64,000 nt of DNA from contig NZ_CP030055.1 of NCBI RefSeq assembly GCF_015291645.1, forward strand, positions 5,704,001 to 5,768,000, written 5' to 3'. The stretch's first letter is position 1. Each line of letters starts with the position of its first letter. This document shows, in pieces, positions 15,449-24,349 of this stretch. A model generated the notes under the pieces. The model saw only the letters and a program-made list of their open reading frames with translations, ran no database searches and was not told the DNA's origin. This DNA comes from Bradyrhizobium sp. CCBAU 53340 (GTDB taxonomy: Bacteria > Pseudomonadota > Alphaproteobacteria > Rhizobiales > Xanthobacteraceae). The translations under genes were made by a program, and so were the position numbers.

Positions 15449-16672
15449 ATGCGGACAGAACGCTTCCAATTCACGGGTGAAGGCGGTCATCAGCTCGCAG
15501 CCGCGCTGGAGCTGCCGGACGGCGAGCCCGCAGCCTATGCGCTGTTTGCGCATTGCTTCACCTGCGGCAAGGACACGCTGGCGGCCAAACGCATCTCGGT
15601 GGCGCTTGCTGCGAGGGGCATTGCGGTGCTGCGCTTTGACTTCACCGGGCTCGGCTCCAGCGAGGGCGATTTTGCCAACTCGACATTTTCCTCCAATGTC
15701 GCCGATCTCGTCCGCGCGGCCGATCATCTGCGCGCAACGCGCAAGGCGCCATCGCTGCTGATCGGCCACAGCCTCGGCGGCGCGGCGATCCTCGCCGCAG
15801 CCGGCAAGATTCCGGAAGCCACGGCGGTCGCAACCATCGCGGCTCCCTCCGATCCCGCTCACGTCACCGGTTTGTTCAAGGAGCATATCGAGAACATCCG
15901 CACACAGGGTGAAGTCGAAGTCCTGCTCGCAGGGCGTCCGTTCCGGATCAAGCGCGAATTCCTCGATGACATCGCCGAGCATGAACTGATGAAGGACATC
16001 ACCGGCCTGCACAAGGCGCTGCTGATCATGCAGTCGCCGATGGACGACACCGTCGGCATCGACAACGCCACCAGGATCTTCGTGTCGGCAAAGCACCCGA
16101 AGAGCTTCGTCTCGCTCGACCAGGCCGACCATCTGCTGAGCAAGGCGGCCGACACCCTCTACGTGGCCGACGTGATCGCGACCTGGGCGAGCCGCTACAT
16201 CGACACGGCACAGCCCGGCAAAGCGATGGATCTTGCCGAGGAAGCGCGAAAGGTCGTGGTCCAGGAGACCCGCAAGAGCAAGTTCGACCAGACCATCACC
16301 GTCGGCCCGCATCGTCTGGTCGCGGATGAGCCGGTCGCGGCCGGCGGCGAAGATGCCGGCCCCGGCCCCTACGATTTCCTGCTGGCCGGCCTGGGGGCCT
16401 GCACCTCCATGACCATGCGCCTCTATGCCGACCGCAAATCGTTGCCGCTCGACCGCGTCACCGTCACGCTGAAGCATTCCAAGATCCACGCCACGGACTG
16501 CGCGGAGTGCGAGACGCGCGAGGGCATGCTCGACCAGATCGATCGCGACATCGCGATGGATGGCGCGCTCGATGCCGAGCAGCGCAAGAAGCTGATGGAA
16601 ATTGCCGACAAATGCCCGGTCCACCGGACGCTGACCTCGGAGATCCGCATCGTGACCAAGGCCGTGGACTAG
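15449..16672 (+). CDS. alpha/beta hydrolase - OsmC fusion protein
   Basis: A 407-residue two-domain protein. The N-terminal alpha/beta hydrolase (about residues 1-250) has LLIGHSLGGAAIL with the nucleophile Ser and a later His in LDQADHLL. The C-terminal OsmC/Ohr-like domain (about 265-407) has GACTSMTMRLYADRK and HSKIHATDCAEC; OsmC proteins use Cys pairs to reduce organic hydroperoxides. This fusion is a known architecture. The ATG at 15449 follows a GGGGGAG site. It could hydrolyse an ester or a peroxide adduct made by the upstream P450, though this is only context. It overlaps the convergent MocR gene by 4 bases. Confidence 0.9.
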   Translation: MRTERFQFTGEGGHQLAAALELPDGEPAAYALFAHCFTCGKDTLAAKRISVALAARGIAVLRFDFTGLGSSEGDFANSTFSSNVADLVRAADHLRATRKAPSLLIGHSLGGAAILAAAGKIPEATAVATIAAPSDPAHVTGLFKEHIENIRTQGEVEVLLAGRPFRIKREFLDDIAEHELMKDITGLHKALLIMQSPMDDTVGIDNATRIFVSAKHPKSFVSLDQADHLLSKAADTLYVADVIATWASRYIDTAQPGKAMDLAEEARKVVVQETRKSKFDQTITVGPHRLVADEPVAAGGEDAGPGPYDFLLAGLGACTSMTMRLYADRKSLPLDRVTVTLKHSKIHATDCAECETREGMLDQIDRDIAMDGALDAEQRKKLMEIADKCPVHRTLTSEIRIVTKAVD

Positions 16673-18117
16673 AAGCACGACGCCATCGTCCGCACCGCCG
16701 CGCTGATTTCGCTCTCCCGCCAGGCCGCAAAGCCGAGCAGCAGGCCATGATCGCGCGGCCGGGCAAGGGCCAGACTGGACAGGGCCCGCGTTTCGACGCC
16801 CGCAGCTACCAGCCGCTCGACCGCCGCCTGATCGGCCCGGCCTCGCTTGAGGCGAGCAACGAGCTGGATCCCACCCGATGGCACCTCGACCGACATCACC
16901 TCGCCGAGATGACGCTCCAGTCCTTCGACCAGGTGATCGCGCCGCGCATGGTAGAGCCGGCGCATCCGGCGCAGATGCGCGAGGAAATGTCCGTCGGCGA
17001 TGAACTCGGCGAGCGCCTCCTGAATGTGGCTGGAAGCGATCAAGCCGATGTGGCGCTGCGCGATCTCGAACGTGCCGACCAGCGCCGGAGGCACGACAAG
17101 ATAGCCGAGCCGGATATCCGACGTCATCGCCTTCGAAAAGGTGCCGACATAGAGCACACGACCATGGCCGTCCAAGCCCTGCAGGGCCGGCACGGGTCGG
17201 CTGTCGTAGTGGAATTCGCCGTCGTAATCGTCCTCGACGATCCAGGTCTTGCCGGGCCGGCTGAACCGCAGAAATTCGGTGCGACGCGCAAGCGACATCA
17301 GCCGCCCGGTCGGATGCTGGTGCGACGGCGTCATGAAGATGAGCTTCGGCGCGGCCAATCCAGGCATCCGCTGCATGCCCTGCTCGTCCAGCCTGATGCC
17401 GGTCACGCGCGCACCGGATGCGCGAAAGGCGGCTGCGGCGCCGGGATAACAGGGATCCTCGACCCAGACCGCATCGCCTTTCGAGATGAGAACGGCTGCG
17501 ATCAGCGTCAGTGCGGCCTGCGCGCTCGGCAGGATCATGATCTGGTCCGCCGTGGCGCGAACGCCCCTGCTGGTCGCCAGGTAATGCGCCAGCGCCTCAC
17601 GCAGGCGCGCGCGGTTGACCGGACCAAGCTCGCGTTTGGCAGCGCGCACGGCGCTGCGGCGCAGGCAGCGCGCCCAGACCTCGTTCGGAAACTCGCGTGC
17701 ATCGCCATGCCCCGGACGCAACGGCTTGAGCGGCGCCTGATAGGACATCGGCCAGTCAGCCTGCTTGAGCTTCGAGGCCCAGGGCGACAGCCGCGGCCTG
17801 GCAGAGTTGACGTTCGAAGCGAGGCCGCCAGCGGCTGCAACGCGCTCTCCACCGTCGACCGTCGCCACAGGACGGCGTCCGTGTGACGCGTCGAGATATC
17901 CCTCCGCGGCAAGCTGCTCGAAAGCATAGGTGACGGTGTTGCGCGAGACGCCGAGATCGCTGGCAAGCCGCCGGCTCGACGGCAGCGCGCGGCCTTTGCC
18001 GATACGACCGGTCGCGATCAGGCTGCGAAGCTGGCTCGTCAATTGCGACACCAGCCCGTCATCGCCGGCCCGGTCGAGCTCGATCAGCGCAGAAATCATC
18101 GCTTCGGAAACTGGCAC
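16669..18117 (-). CDS. MocR/PdxR-type regulator (GntR HTH + aminotransferase domain)
   Basis: A 482-residue regulator with a GntR winged helix at about 18-85 (LPSSRRLASDLGVSRNTVTYAFEQ) and a class I aminotransferase-like domain (about 120-470) carrying the PLP lysine in YVGTFSKAM. These proteins bind PLP or its adducts and usually regulate one divergent gene. The start is GTG 18115-18117, preceded by AAAGGAA; a downstream ATG (MISALIEL) is possible. It is divergent from the EamA exporter, and shared repeats lie between them. The CTAG at 16669-16672 holds its stop and that of the convergent OsmC-fusion gene. Confidence 0.9.
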   Translation of the reverse strand: MPVSEAMISALIELDRAGDDGLVSQLTSQLRSLIATGRIGKGRALPSSRRLASDLGVSRNTVTYAFEQLAAEGYLDASHGRRPVATVDGGERVAAAGGLASNVNSARPRLSPWASKLKQADWPMSYQAPLKPLRPGHGDAREFPNEVWARCLRRSAVRAAKRELGPVNRARLREALAHYLATSRGVRATADQIMILPSAQAALTLIAAVLISKGDAVWVEDPCYPGAAAAFRASGARVTGIRLDEQGMQRMPGLAAPKLIFMTPSHQHPTGRLMSLARRTEFLRFSRPGKTWIVEDDYDGEFHYDSRPVPALQGLDGHGRVLYVGTFSKAMTSDIRLGYLVVPPALVGTFEIAQRHIGLIASSHIQEALAEFIADGHFLAHLRRMRRLYHARRDHLVEGLERHLGEVMSVEVPSGGIQLVARLKRGRADQAAVERLVAAGVETRALSSLALARPRDHGLLLGFAAWRESEISAAVRTMASCF

Positions 18118-18154
18118 CTTATTCCTTTCCGATCTGGCACTTTTTTAGGTGCCA
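18112..18154. promoter_or_regulatory. candidate MocR operator: direct plus inverted repeats
   Basis: TGGCAC occurs as a direct repeat at 18112-18117 and 18135-18140, 23 bases apart, each preceded by C. The second copy faces GTGCCA at 18149-18154, a perfect 6-base inverted repeat with an 8-base AT-rich spacer. A direct repeat combined with an inverted one is what MocR-type dimers are known to bind. The first copy covers the regulator's own GTG start. Confidence 0.6.
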
Positions 18155-18199
18155 ATCGCGATGCTATCCACAGCGATGGAATGCTTCAAGGACCTTGCG

Positions 18200-19117
18200 A
18201 TGGACTCGTCCCTTTCTCCCCGCACAGCGGTTGGCCTTTTCCTCATCGTCGTGCTCGCCTGGGGCGTGAACTGGTCGGTGACGAAGCAGCTCGTCCAGTT
18301 CCTGCCGCCGCTGTGGACTGCCGCCATCCGCAGCTGGATCGCGCTGGCCGGATTGTTCGCAATCCTCGGTCTCAGCAAAAACCTGGTGATCCCGGAGCGG
18401 CGCGACATTCCCGTGGTCCTGAGCGTGGCGCTGCTGCACATGACGCTGTTCTCGGTCCTGGTTGCGACCGGCGTGCGCTTCCTGCCCGCGAGCAAGGCCA
18501 TCGTGCTCGGCTACACCACGCCGCTCTGGGTCGCGATCGCCGCACCTTTGCTGGGACAGGATACGCTGACCGCGCCAAAGCTCGCCGGCGCATTGCTCGG
18601 ACTGATCGGCCTTGCCGTGATCCTGAACCCAACGTCGATTGACTGGACCAATGTGAACGTCGTGGTCGGCGCCGGCATGGTGATCCTGGCTGCGATCTCC
18701 TGGGCCGTGAACATCATCTATATCCGCGCGCACCGGTGGATTGCATCTCCGCTCCAGCTCCTGATCTGGCAGGTGCTGGTCGCGACCATCGTGCTGACAG
18801 GGTCGGCGCTGATCGCGGATGGTCTACCGCACGCGAAATGGTCGTGGCGGCTGGCTCTGCTGTTCCTCTATTCCGGCCTGATCGGGACAGCGCTGGCCTA
18901 TTGGGCGATGTCGATGGTCAACAAGAGCATCTCGGCGCTGACGACATCGCTCGGCACAACGGGAACGCCGCTGGTCGGCATCGCTGCCGCCGCTGTCCTG
19001 CTGGGTGAACCGATCGACAAGAGCCTTGTCATCGCGGCCGGGCTGATTGTGACCGGCATCGGCCTTGCGACGCTAGGCGATCGGCTCGTGCGTCGTCAGG
19101 CCACCGCGAGCGGCTGA
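18200..19117 (+). CDS. EamA/DMT family transporter
   Basis: A 305-residue inner-membrane protein of the drug/metabolite transporter superfamily with about 10 hydrophobic helices and two EamA repeats, the second starting near ISWAVNIIYIRAHRW. The ATG at 18200 is chosen because AAGGA lies 7 bases upstream; Met codons upstream in frame lack ribosome sites and fall in the operator region. It is divergent from a MocR regulator and is therefore probably an amino-acid or PLP-related exporter under its control. Its 3' end overlaps the convergent YeeE/YedE gene by 22 bases. Confidence 0.86.
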   Translation: MDSSLSPRTAVGLFLIVVLAWGVNWSVTKQLVQFLPPLWTAAIRSWIALAGLFAILGLSKNLVIPERRDIPVVLSVALLHMTLFSVLVATGVRFLPASKAIVLGYTTPLWVAIAAPLLGQDTLTAPKLAGALLGLIGLAVILNPTSIDWTNVNVVVGAGMVILAAISWAVNIIYIRAHRWIASPLQLLIWQVLVATIVLTGSALIADGLPHAKWSWRLALLFLYSGLIGTALAYWAMSMVNKSISALTTSLGTTGTPLVGIAAAAVLLGEPIDKSLVIAAGLIVTGIGLATLGDRLVRRQATASG

Positions 19118-20151
19118 ACCCGCAACGCGCCGCGCAGGCCTGCCGCCGTGCCGAGCAGGATGCCGGCGACCGCGATGAACGAGCCCAGCGCAAGCGTCGA
19201 GATGCCCGTGAGTCCCTGCCCGATCGAGCAGCCGAACGCCATCACGCCGCCGATTCCCATCAGCGCCGCGCCACCGGCCGAGCGCAGCATGTGTCGCGGC
19301 GAGGAATAGCCTTCGAGGTGAAAGCGGCCGGTCGCGAGCGCAGTCAGCAGGCTGCCGGCAAACACACCGGCAACGGTTGCGATACCGAAATTGAGCGTCA
19401 GGCCGGTCGAGAGCATCGCATATTGCAGGCTATCGGCGATCGGCGCGATGAAGGTCAGCGAGGCCACCGGGATGGGATTGAAATCGTCGGCACCGAGATA
19501 GCCGGTGACGTACCAGCCACCGGCGACGAGCAGACCGATGATGGCGCCGGCCGCGATCTGGCCCGGCGAGCGGCGGAACGCCGGATGCGCGAAGGCAAAC
19601 AGGAGCAGCGCGATGACAATCGCGGCTGCGGCCAACGCGCGCGCCATCGCACCAGCTGGACCGAGCGTCGCCAGCAGCGACGGCAACGAATTCGCGTTCA
19701 CAGTCATTTGCGATGCCTGGACCAGCGCAATACGCGCCGGTGCGATCAGGCCCTTGAGCGTCATCTGCGCGGCGATGGCCAGCACGATCACGACGACGAA
19801 GGAACGGAGATTGCCGCGCCCGAGCAGCACCAGCGCGCGCGAGCCGCAACCGTTCGACAGCACCATGCCGTAGCCGAACAGCAGCCCGCCCAGGAACAGC
19901 ACCGGCGCCGAAAACGTCTGTTGCAGATAGATCGACTTGCCGAGATCGACCATCCCCTCGCCGGCGAGGAACTGGCTGGCCGCGACCGCAACCGCAACCG
20001 CCAGCGCATAGCTCCGCACCAGCCGCCCGTCGCCCTCCGCCAGCCAGCCGCGCAGGCTGCTCATCAGGCAGAAGCCGCTGAGCAGGCCGACAACGCCGTA
20101 AACCAGGCCAATGACGAGGCCGGCGAGGATGACGAGTTGGGTGGATTCCAT
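19096..20151 (-). CDS. YeeE/YedE family sulfur transporter (TsuA-like)
   Basis: A 351-residue multi-spanning membrane protein of the YeeE/YedE family, whose characterised member TsuA takes up thiosulfate. The conserved Cys positions are visible as LLSGFCLMSS, VLSNGCGSRALVLLGRGN and MAFGCSIGQGLTGIS; in TsuA, such Cys residues line the conduction path. There are about nine to ten hydrophobic segments in two repeats. It is 2 bases downstream of the MDR gene on the same strand, so the two are probably co-transcribed. The sulfur substrate is an inference. Confidence 0.87.
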   Translation of the reverse strand: MESTQLVILAGLVIGLVYGVVGLLSGFCLMSSLRGWLAEGDGRLVRSYALAVAVAVAASQFLAGEGMVDLGKSIYLQQTFSAPVLFLGGLLFGYGMVLSNGCGSRALVLLGRGNLRSFVVVIVLAIAAQMTLKGLIAPARIALVQASQMTVNANSLPSLLATLGPAGAMARALAAAAIVIALLLFAFAHPAFRRSPGQIAAGAIIGLLVAGGWYVTGYLGADDFNPIPVASLTFIAPIADSLQYAMLSTGLTLNFGIATVAGVFAGSLLTALATGRFHLEGYSSPRHMLRSAGGAALMGIGGVMAFGCSIGQGLTGISTLALGSFIAVAGILLGTAAGLRGALRVQPLAVA

Positions 20152-20153
20152 GA

Positions 20154-21158
20154 TTACGGCTTCAGGATCACGCGGTCGCGCGACGAGCCGGCGACCGCCG
20201 CATAGGCGTCCTTCGCGCGCTCCAGCGGATAGATCGCACTCGCCTTGATCGGAAACGGCTTCAAATGGCCGCTCGCAAAGCCCGGCCCGAGATCGCGCAA
20301 CACCGCGGCGGTTGCGGCAGACGACAGGCCGAGCGTGTCGATGCCGACATAGGTGTGCTGTCCGCGATAGAATTCGAGGATGTTGAACTGCACGATGCGG
20401 TCGATCGCCGCGATCAGGATCTGCCGACCGCGAAGGGCCAGCGACTTGTGCGCCGCCTGAAAGTAGGGATCGCCGACGGTGTTGAAGACGATGTCGGCGC
20501 CCTTGCCGCCGGTCAGTTCCCGCACGCGTGTGGCGACATCGACGGCGGATGCGTCGATCACCTCGATGGGCGCATTGCTGTGGCCCTCATAGGCCTCGGC
20601 CTTGCGTACAACGCCGATGACGCGCGCGCCCTGCCAGGTCGCAATCTGCACCGCAGCCTGGCCGACCTTGCCGTTGACGCCGAACACCAGCACCGTTTCG
20701 CCGGCCTTTGGAATGCCCGCACGGCGAAAACCTTCCATGGCGGTGACGAAGGGCACGCCGATGCCGGCGGCCTCCTCCCAGGACACTGTCTTAGGCTTCT
20801 CCACCACGGCATCGGTTTCGACGACGAGATGGCTCGCGTGGGTGCCGTCGCGGCGGATGCCGAGATCGCCTGAAGAGCCGAACACCTCGCGGCCGATCAT
20901 GCCGACGGGGCCGTCGATCACCACACCGGCGTAATCGCGGCCCGGCGTGCGCGGGAACACGGCATAGGGCATCAGCCCGGTCGCCGCCTTGACGTCGGAG
21001 GGATTGACGGAAGCGGCCTTCACCTCGATCAGCAGATCGTTCGGGCCACGCGCGAGCGTGTGACGCTCGACATCAGGCGCGAGCGCAGCCGCGTTTTCCG
21101 CCTTGGCATTGAGGCGAACGCAGCGCGCTTCGACAGTTTTGGGATCGGCTGGCGACAT
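20154..21158 (-). CDS. zinc-independent MDR family oxidoreductase (quinone oxidoreductase-like)
   Basis: A 334-residue medium-chain dehydrogenase/reductase. It has an N-terminal GroES-like domain (VNPSDVKAATG, PGRDYAGVVIDG) and a Rossmann fold with VLVFGVNGKVGQAAVQIA (about residues 165-182). The Cys/His ligands of the zinc-type alcohol dehydrogenases are absent, pointing to the quinone-reductase branch using NADPH. It is 64 bases upstream, in coordinates, of the paaK 3' end, and is transcribed in the same direction, so read-through from the paa operon is possible. Physiological substrate unknown. Confidence 0.87.
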   Translation of the reverse strand: MSPADPKTVEARCVRLNAKAENAAALAPDVERHTLARGPNDLLIEVKAASVNPSDVKAATGLMPYAVFPRTPGRDYAGVVIDGPVGMIGREVFGSSGDLGIRRDGTHASHLVVETDAVVEKPKTVSWEEAAGIGVPFVTAMEGFRRAGIPKAGETVLVFGVNGKVGQAAVQIATWQGARVIGVVRKAEAYEGHSNAPIEVIDASAVDVATRVRELTGGKGADIVFNTVGDPYFQAAHKSLALRGRQILIAAIDRIVQFNILEFYRGQHTYVGIDTLGLSSAATAAVLRDLGPGFASGHLKPFPIKASAIYPLERAKDAYAAVAGSSRDRVILKP

Positions 21159-21222
21159 GGAAAGACCCGGGATTTCTCGCGGGCCTTGTCGCCTTTGGAG
21201 CCAGTCAAGTCAATCCGTCAGA

Positions 21223-22551
21223 TCAGTCCTTGGGCCGCTTGTCGTAGAGCCGCTTGGCCTTGCCGAGCGAGCGCTCCAGCGTGGCTGGCGCGACCACCTG
21301 GACCCTGGAGCTGACGCCGATCGTGTTCTTGATGTGGGTCGAGATCCGGTCGGCATGGTCGACAAGGCCTCGGCCGTCCCAGCTTTCGGGCCGCGCCTCG
21401 GCGATGATGGTTAGCTCGTCCATGCGGCCTTCGCGGGTCAGCTCCAGGATGAAGTGGCCGCCGCACCAGTCGGTCGCGAGTAGCACCTCCTCGATCTGGG
21501 TCGGAAACAGATTGACGCCGCGCAGGATGATCATGTCGTCGGAGCGGCCCGTCACCTTTTCCATGCGCCGCATGCCTGGCCGGGCGGTGCCCGGCAGCAG
21601 CCGCGTCAGATCGCGGGTGCGATAGCGGATCACAGGGAAAGCTTCCTTGGTCAGCGAGGTGAACACCAGCTCGCCCTTCTCACCGTCAGGCAGCACCGCG
21701 CCGGTCTCGGGGTCGATCACTTCAGGATAGAAATGGTCTTCCCAGATGTGCAACCCGTCCTTGGTCTCGATGCATTCCTGCGCGACGCCGGGGCCGATCA
21801 CCTCGGACAGGCCGTAGATGTCGGTTGCGTCCATGTCGAAGGCGTCCTCGATCTCGCTGCGCATCGCGTTGGTCCAGGGCTCGGCGCCGAAGATGCCGAC
21901 CTTGAGCGAGCACTGGCGCGGGTCGAGCTTCTGGCGCTTGAACTCGTCGAGGATCGCCAGCATGTAGCTCGGCGTCACCGTGATGATGTCAGGCCGGAAG
22001 TCGTTGATGAGCTGCACCTGCCGCTCGGTCATGCCGCCGGAGATCGGAACAACCGTGCAGCCGAGCTTCTCGGCGCCGTAGTGCACACCGAGCCCACCGG
22101 TGAACAGGCCATAGCCGTAGGCGTTGTGGATGATCATGCCGGTGCGGCCGCCGGCGGCACGGATCGAGCGCGCCATCACCTGCGACCAAGTGTCGATGTC
22201 GGCTTGCGTATAGCCGACGACGATCGGCTTGCCGGTCGTGCCCGAAGACGCATGCACGCGCACCAGCTTTTCGCGCGGCACGGCGAACATGTTGAAGGGA
22301 TAATTGTCGCGGAGATCCGTCTTCACCGTGAACGGAAACTTTGCGAGATCGGAAAGCTCGCGGAAGTCGGACGGGTGCACACCGGCCTGGTCGAAAGCCC
22401 GGCGATAGTGCGCGACGTTGTCGTAGGTGTGCTTCAGCGACCAGGCCAGCCGCTGCGTCTGCAGCGCCATGATCTCGTCGCGTGACGCGCGTTCATGCGC
22501 GTCCATCTCGGCCTTATAGACGTGACCTTCCTTCAGCTTCGTCGAAGCCAT
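21223..22551 (-). CDS. paaK: phenylacetate-CoA ligase PaaK
   Basis: A roughly 442-residue AMP-forming acyl-CoA ligase that converts phenylacetate to phenylacetyl-CoA, the entry step of the pathway. HASSGTTGKPIVVGYT is the ATP/AMP-binding P-loop, and DIYGLSEVIGPGVAQEC and YRTRDLTRLLPG are adenylate-forming family motifs; LLRG-type hinge sequence appears as IILRGVNLFPTQIEE. Two in-frame starts exist. The second ATG (22549-22551) is preferred because GGGGA lies 7 bases before it, whereas it would be only one base before the first. It is last in the paa run. Confidence 0.93.
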   Translation of the reverse strand: MASTKLKEGHVYKAEMDAHERASRDEIMALQTQRLAWSLKHTYDNVAHYRRAFDQAGVHPSDFRELSDLAKFPFTVKTDLRDNYPFNMFAVPREKLVRVHASSGTTGKPIVVGYTQADIDTWSQVMARSIRAAGGRTGMIIHNAYGYGLFTGGLGVHYGAEKLGCTVVPISGGMTERQVQLINDFRPDIITVTPSYMLAILDEFKRQKLDPRQCSLKVGIFGAEPWTNAMRSEIEDAFDMDATDIYGLSEVIGPGVAQECIETKDGLHIWEDHFYPEVIDPETGAVLPDGEKGELVFTSLTKEAFPVIRYRTRDLTRLLPGTARPGMRRMEKVTGRSDDMIILRGVNLFPTQIEEVLLATDWCGGHFILELTREGRMDELTIIAEARPESWDGRGLVDHADRISTHIKNTIGVSSRVQVVAPATLERSLGKAKRLYDKRPKD

Positions 22552-22584
22552 CAGCATTTCCCCACATTGATTTGTTCTTCTCTT

Positions 22585-23034
22585 TTATTGGTCTTGCGCC
22601 GGCAACCACGTGCCAGGAATGACACGTGAATGCCCGCGGAATTCCGCGATGACGGTGTCGCCTGCGCTCACGCGCACGTCATAGATGCCGGAGCGGCCGC
22701 CGCGGCTAACCTCCCGCGCCTCCGCGACAAGGCGATCGCCGAGCCTGCCCGGCTTGATGAAGGTGATCTGCCCCTGCGCGGCCACCACGCGCTCGTTGTG
22801 CGAGTTGCAGGCGAACGCGAAGGCGGAATCGGCGAGCGTGAAGATGAAGCCGCCATGGGCGATGCGCTGGCCATTGACCATGTCTGGCCGCACCGTCATG
22901 GCGAGCGTCGCAAAGCCCGGGCCGATTTCGACGATCTCCATCCCGAGACCTTTGGAGGCATCGTCCTCCGCCCACATCGCATCGGCGCAAGCACGGGCGA
23001 TATCTTCAGACGACAAGGCGGCTTTGACGTTCAC
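22585..23034 (-). CDS. paaI: PaaI hotdog thioesterase (hydroxyphenylacetyl-CoA thioesterase)
   Basis: A 149-residue hotdog-fold acyl-CoA thioesterase. RIAHGGFIFTLADSAFAFACN contains the HGG and the acidic Asp of the PaaI active site. In the pathway it releases CoA from dead-end ring-epoxide products and so recycles CoA. The start is a GTG at 23032-23034, preceded by GGGAGA; the frame extends upstream without conservation. It is 33 bases before paaK. A TTGACA-containing element in the 101-base gap after paaE may provide an internal promoter. Confidence 0.9.
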   Translation of the reverse strand: MNVKAALSSEDIARACADAMWAEDDASKGLGMEIVEIGPGFATLAMTVRPDMVNGQRIAHGGFIFTLADSAFAFACNSHNERVVAAQGQITFIKPGRLGDRLVAEAREVSRGGRSGIYDVRVSAGDTVIAEFRGHSRVIPGTWLPAQDQ

Positions 23035-23064
23035 GCGTTTCTCCCGGCCAATTGTTTGCACAAG

Positions 23065-23093
23065 ATGTTCTGCCGCTTGGCTCAAGCTGTCAA
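23065..23093 (-). promoter_or_regulatory. possible internal promoter before paaI
   Basis: On the minus strand TTGACA (complement of 23088-23093) and GAACAT (complement of 23065-23070) are 17 bases apart. The -35 is perfect and the -10 is weak. It would drive paaI-paaK separately from the oxygenase genes. Confidence 0.3.
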
Positions 23094-23135
23094 ATAATGC
23101 GACGCATTTGCATTGTCGGGCACTGATACGCCTGA

Positions 23136-24218
23136 TCAGACATGGTCGTAATCGACCACGACCCGCTCCGAGGACGGCTTGGCCTGGCAGGTCAGGACGA
23201 AGCCGGCCTTGAGCTCCCACGGTTCCAGCGAATAGTTGATATCCATCGGCGCTTCGCCCTCGACCAGCTTGGCACGGCAGGTCGAGCACATCCCGCCCTT
23301 GCAGGCGAAAGGCAGATCGACGCCGGCGCGCAGCGCAGCATCGAGGATCGCCTCGTCCTCGGCGACCGGCACGTCGCGGCGCTTGCCGTCGATGATCAGG
23401 GAGGCGATCGCCTTCGGCGGCGCATCGGGTGCCACAATCTTTTTCGGTCGCGGCTTGCCACCGAATTCGGAGACGAAGCGCTCGACGTGAATGCGATCAT
23501 CGGCAATGCCGAGCTCGCGGCAGGTCGCCTCGATCTCCTCACTCATGCCCAATGGACCACAGATGAAAACATGATCGACGCTTCCCGCTGGCACCAGCGA
23601 GCGCAGCAGCAGCCTCACCTTGTCGCTGTCGAGTCGGCCATGCAGGATCGGGATATCCTGCTCTTCGCCCGAGATGACGTGGAAGATCGAGAGGCGATCG
23701 ATGAAGCGATCCTTCAGCTCCTCGAGCGCCTCCAGGAACATGATGTTGTCGGTCGCGCGGTTGCCGTAGAACAGGAAGAAGCGGCTGTCCGGCTCGCGCG
23801 CCAGCACGCCCTTGACGATCGACAGGATCGGCGTGATGCCGGAGCCCGCGGCAAAGCCGACATGAATGCGCCCGGCCTCGGCCGGAGGGACCACGCCAAA
23901 ACGGCCCGTCGGCGTCATCACGTCGAGCTCGTCGCCGCGCTTCAGCTCATCGGCCGCCCAGCTCGAAAACGCGCCGCCATCGACCTTCTTGACCGCGATG
24001 CGGATCTCACCGTCATCGGGTCCGGAACAGATCGAATAGGAGCGGCGCACCTCCTCGCCATCGAGCGTGGTGCGGAGCGTGAGATACTGGCCGGGCGTGA
24101 AGGCGTAATCGCCGGCAAGCTCGCCCGGGATAGCAAAGGTCATCGAAATGGCGTCCGACGCCTCGCGGCGGAGGTCGTTGACGGCCAGGCGGTGAAAGCG
24201 CGGTGCGGCTGCTGACAT
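23136..24218 (-). CDS. paaE: phenylacetyl-CoA epoxidase reductase PaaE
   Basis: A 360-residue electron-transfer subunit of the ring-1,2-phenylacetyl-CoA epoxidase. An N-terminal FAD domain (RRSYSICSGP) and an NAD(P)H domain (GFAAGSGITPILSIVKGVL, ICGPLGMSEE) are followed by a plant-type [2Fe-2S] domain with Cys ligands in FACKGGMCSTCRAKL and a final Cys in VLTCQ. It passes electrons from NADPH to the diiron subunit PaaA. It is separated from paaD by 131 bases carrying a palindromic repeat. Confidence 0.94.
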   Translation of the reverse strand: MSAAAPRFHRLAVNDLRREASDAISMTFAIPGELAGDYAFTPGQYLTLRTTLDGEEVRRSYSICSGPDDGEIRIAVKKVDGGAFSSWAADELKRGDELDVMTPTGRFGVVPPAEAGRIHVGFAAGSGITPILSIVKGVLAREPDSRFFLFYGNRATDNIMFLEALEELKDRFIDRLSIFHVISGEEQDIPILHGRLDSDKVRLLLRSLVPAGSVDHVFICGPLGMSEEIEATCRELGIADDRIHVERFVSEFGGKPRPKKIVAPDAPPKAIASLIIDGKRRDVPVAEDEAILDAALRAGVDLPFACKGGMCSTCRAKLVEGEAPMDINYSLEPWELKAGFVLTCQAKPSSERVVVDYDHV

Positions 24219-24246
24219 TACGGATACCCTAGATTTGAGCCACGGC

Positions 24247-24326
24247 CGTCATTGCCAGCGAAGCGAAGCAATCCAGAATTCCACCGCAGAGACAGTCTGG
24301 ATTGCTTCGCTGCGCTCGCAATGACG
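24247..24326. repeat. CGTCATTGC-type palindromic repeat inside the paa operon
   Basis: CGTCATTGC at the left and GCAATGACG at the right bound a hairpin whose arms carry AGCGAAGCAATCCAGA and TCTGGATTGCTTCGCT. It sits between paaD and paaE. Copies at 30412-30498 and 38401-38513 have the same ends. It could stabilise or process the paaABCD message. Confidence 0.8.
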
Positions 24327-24349
24327 ATGGGGTTGGCATCGTGCCTCTC

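Noticed and set aside
24247..24326. Possible tRNA or small-RNA hairpin in the paa operon
   Set aside because: No cloverleaf, anticodon arm or CCA-adjacent acceptor stem; the same sequence recurs at two other places, so it is a dispersed repeat.
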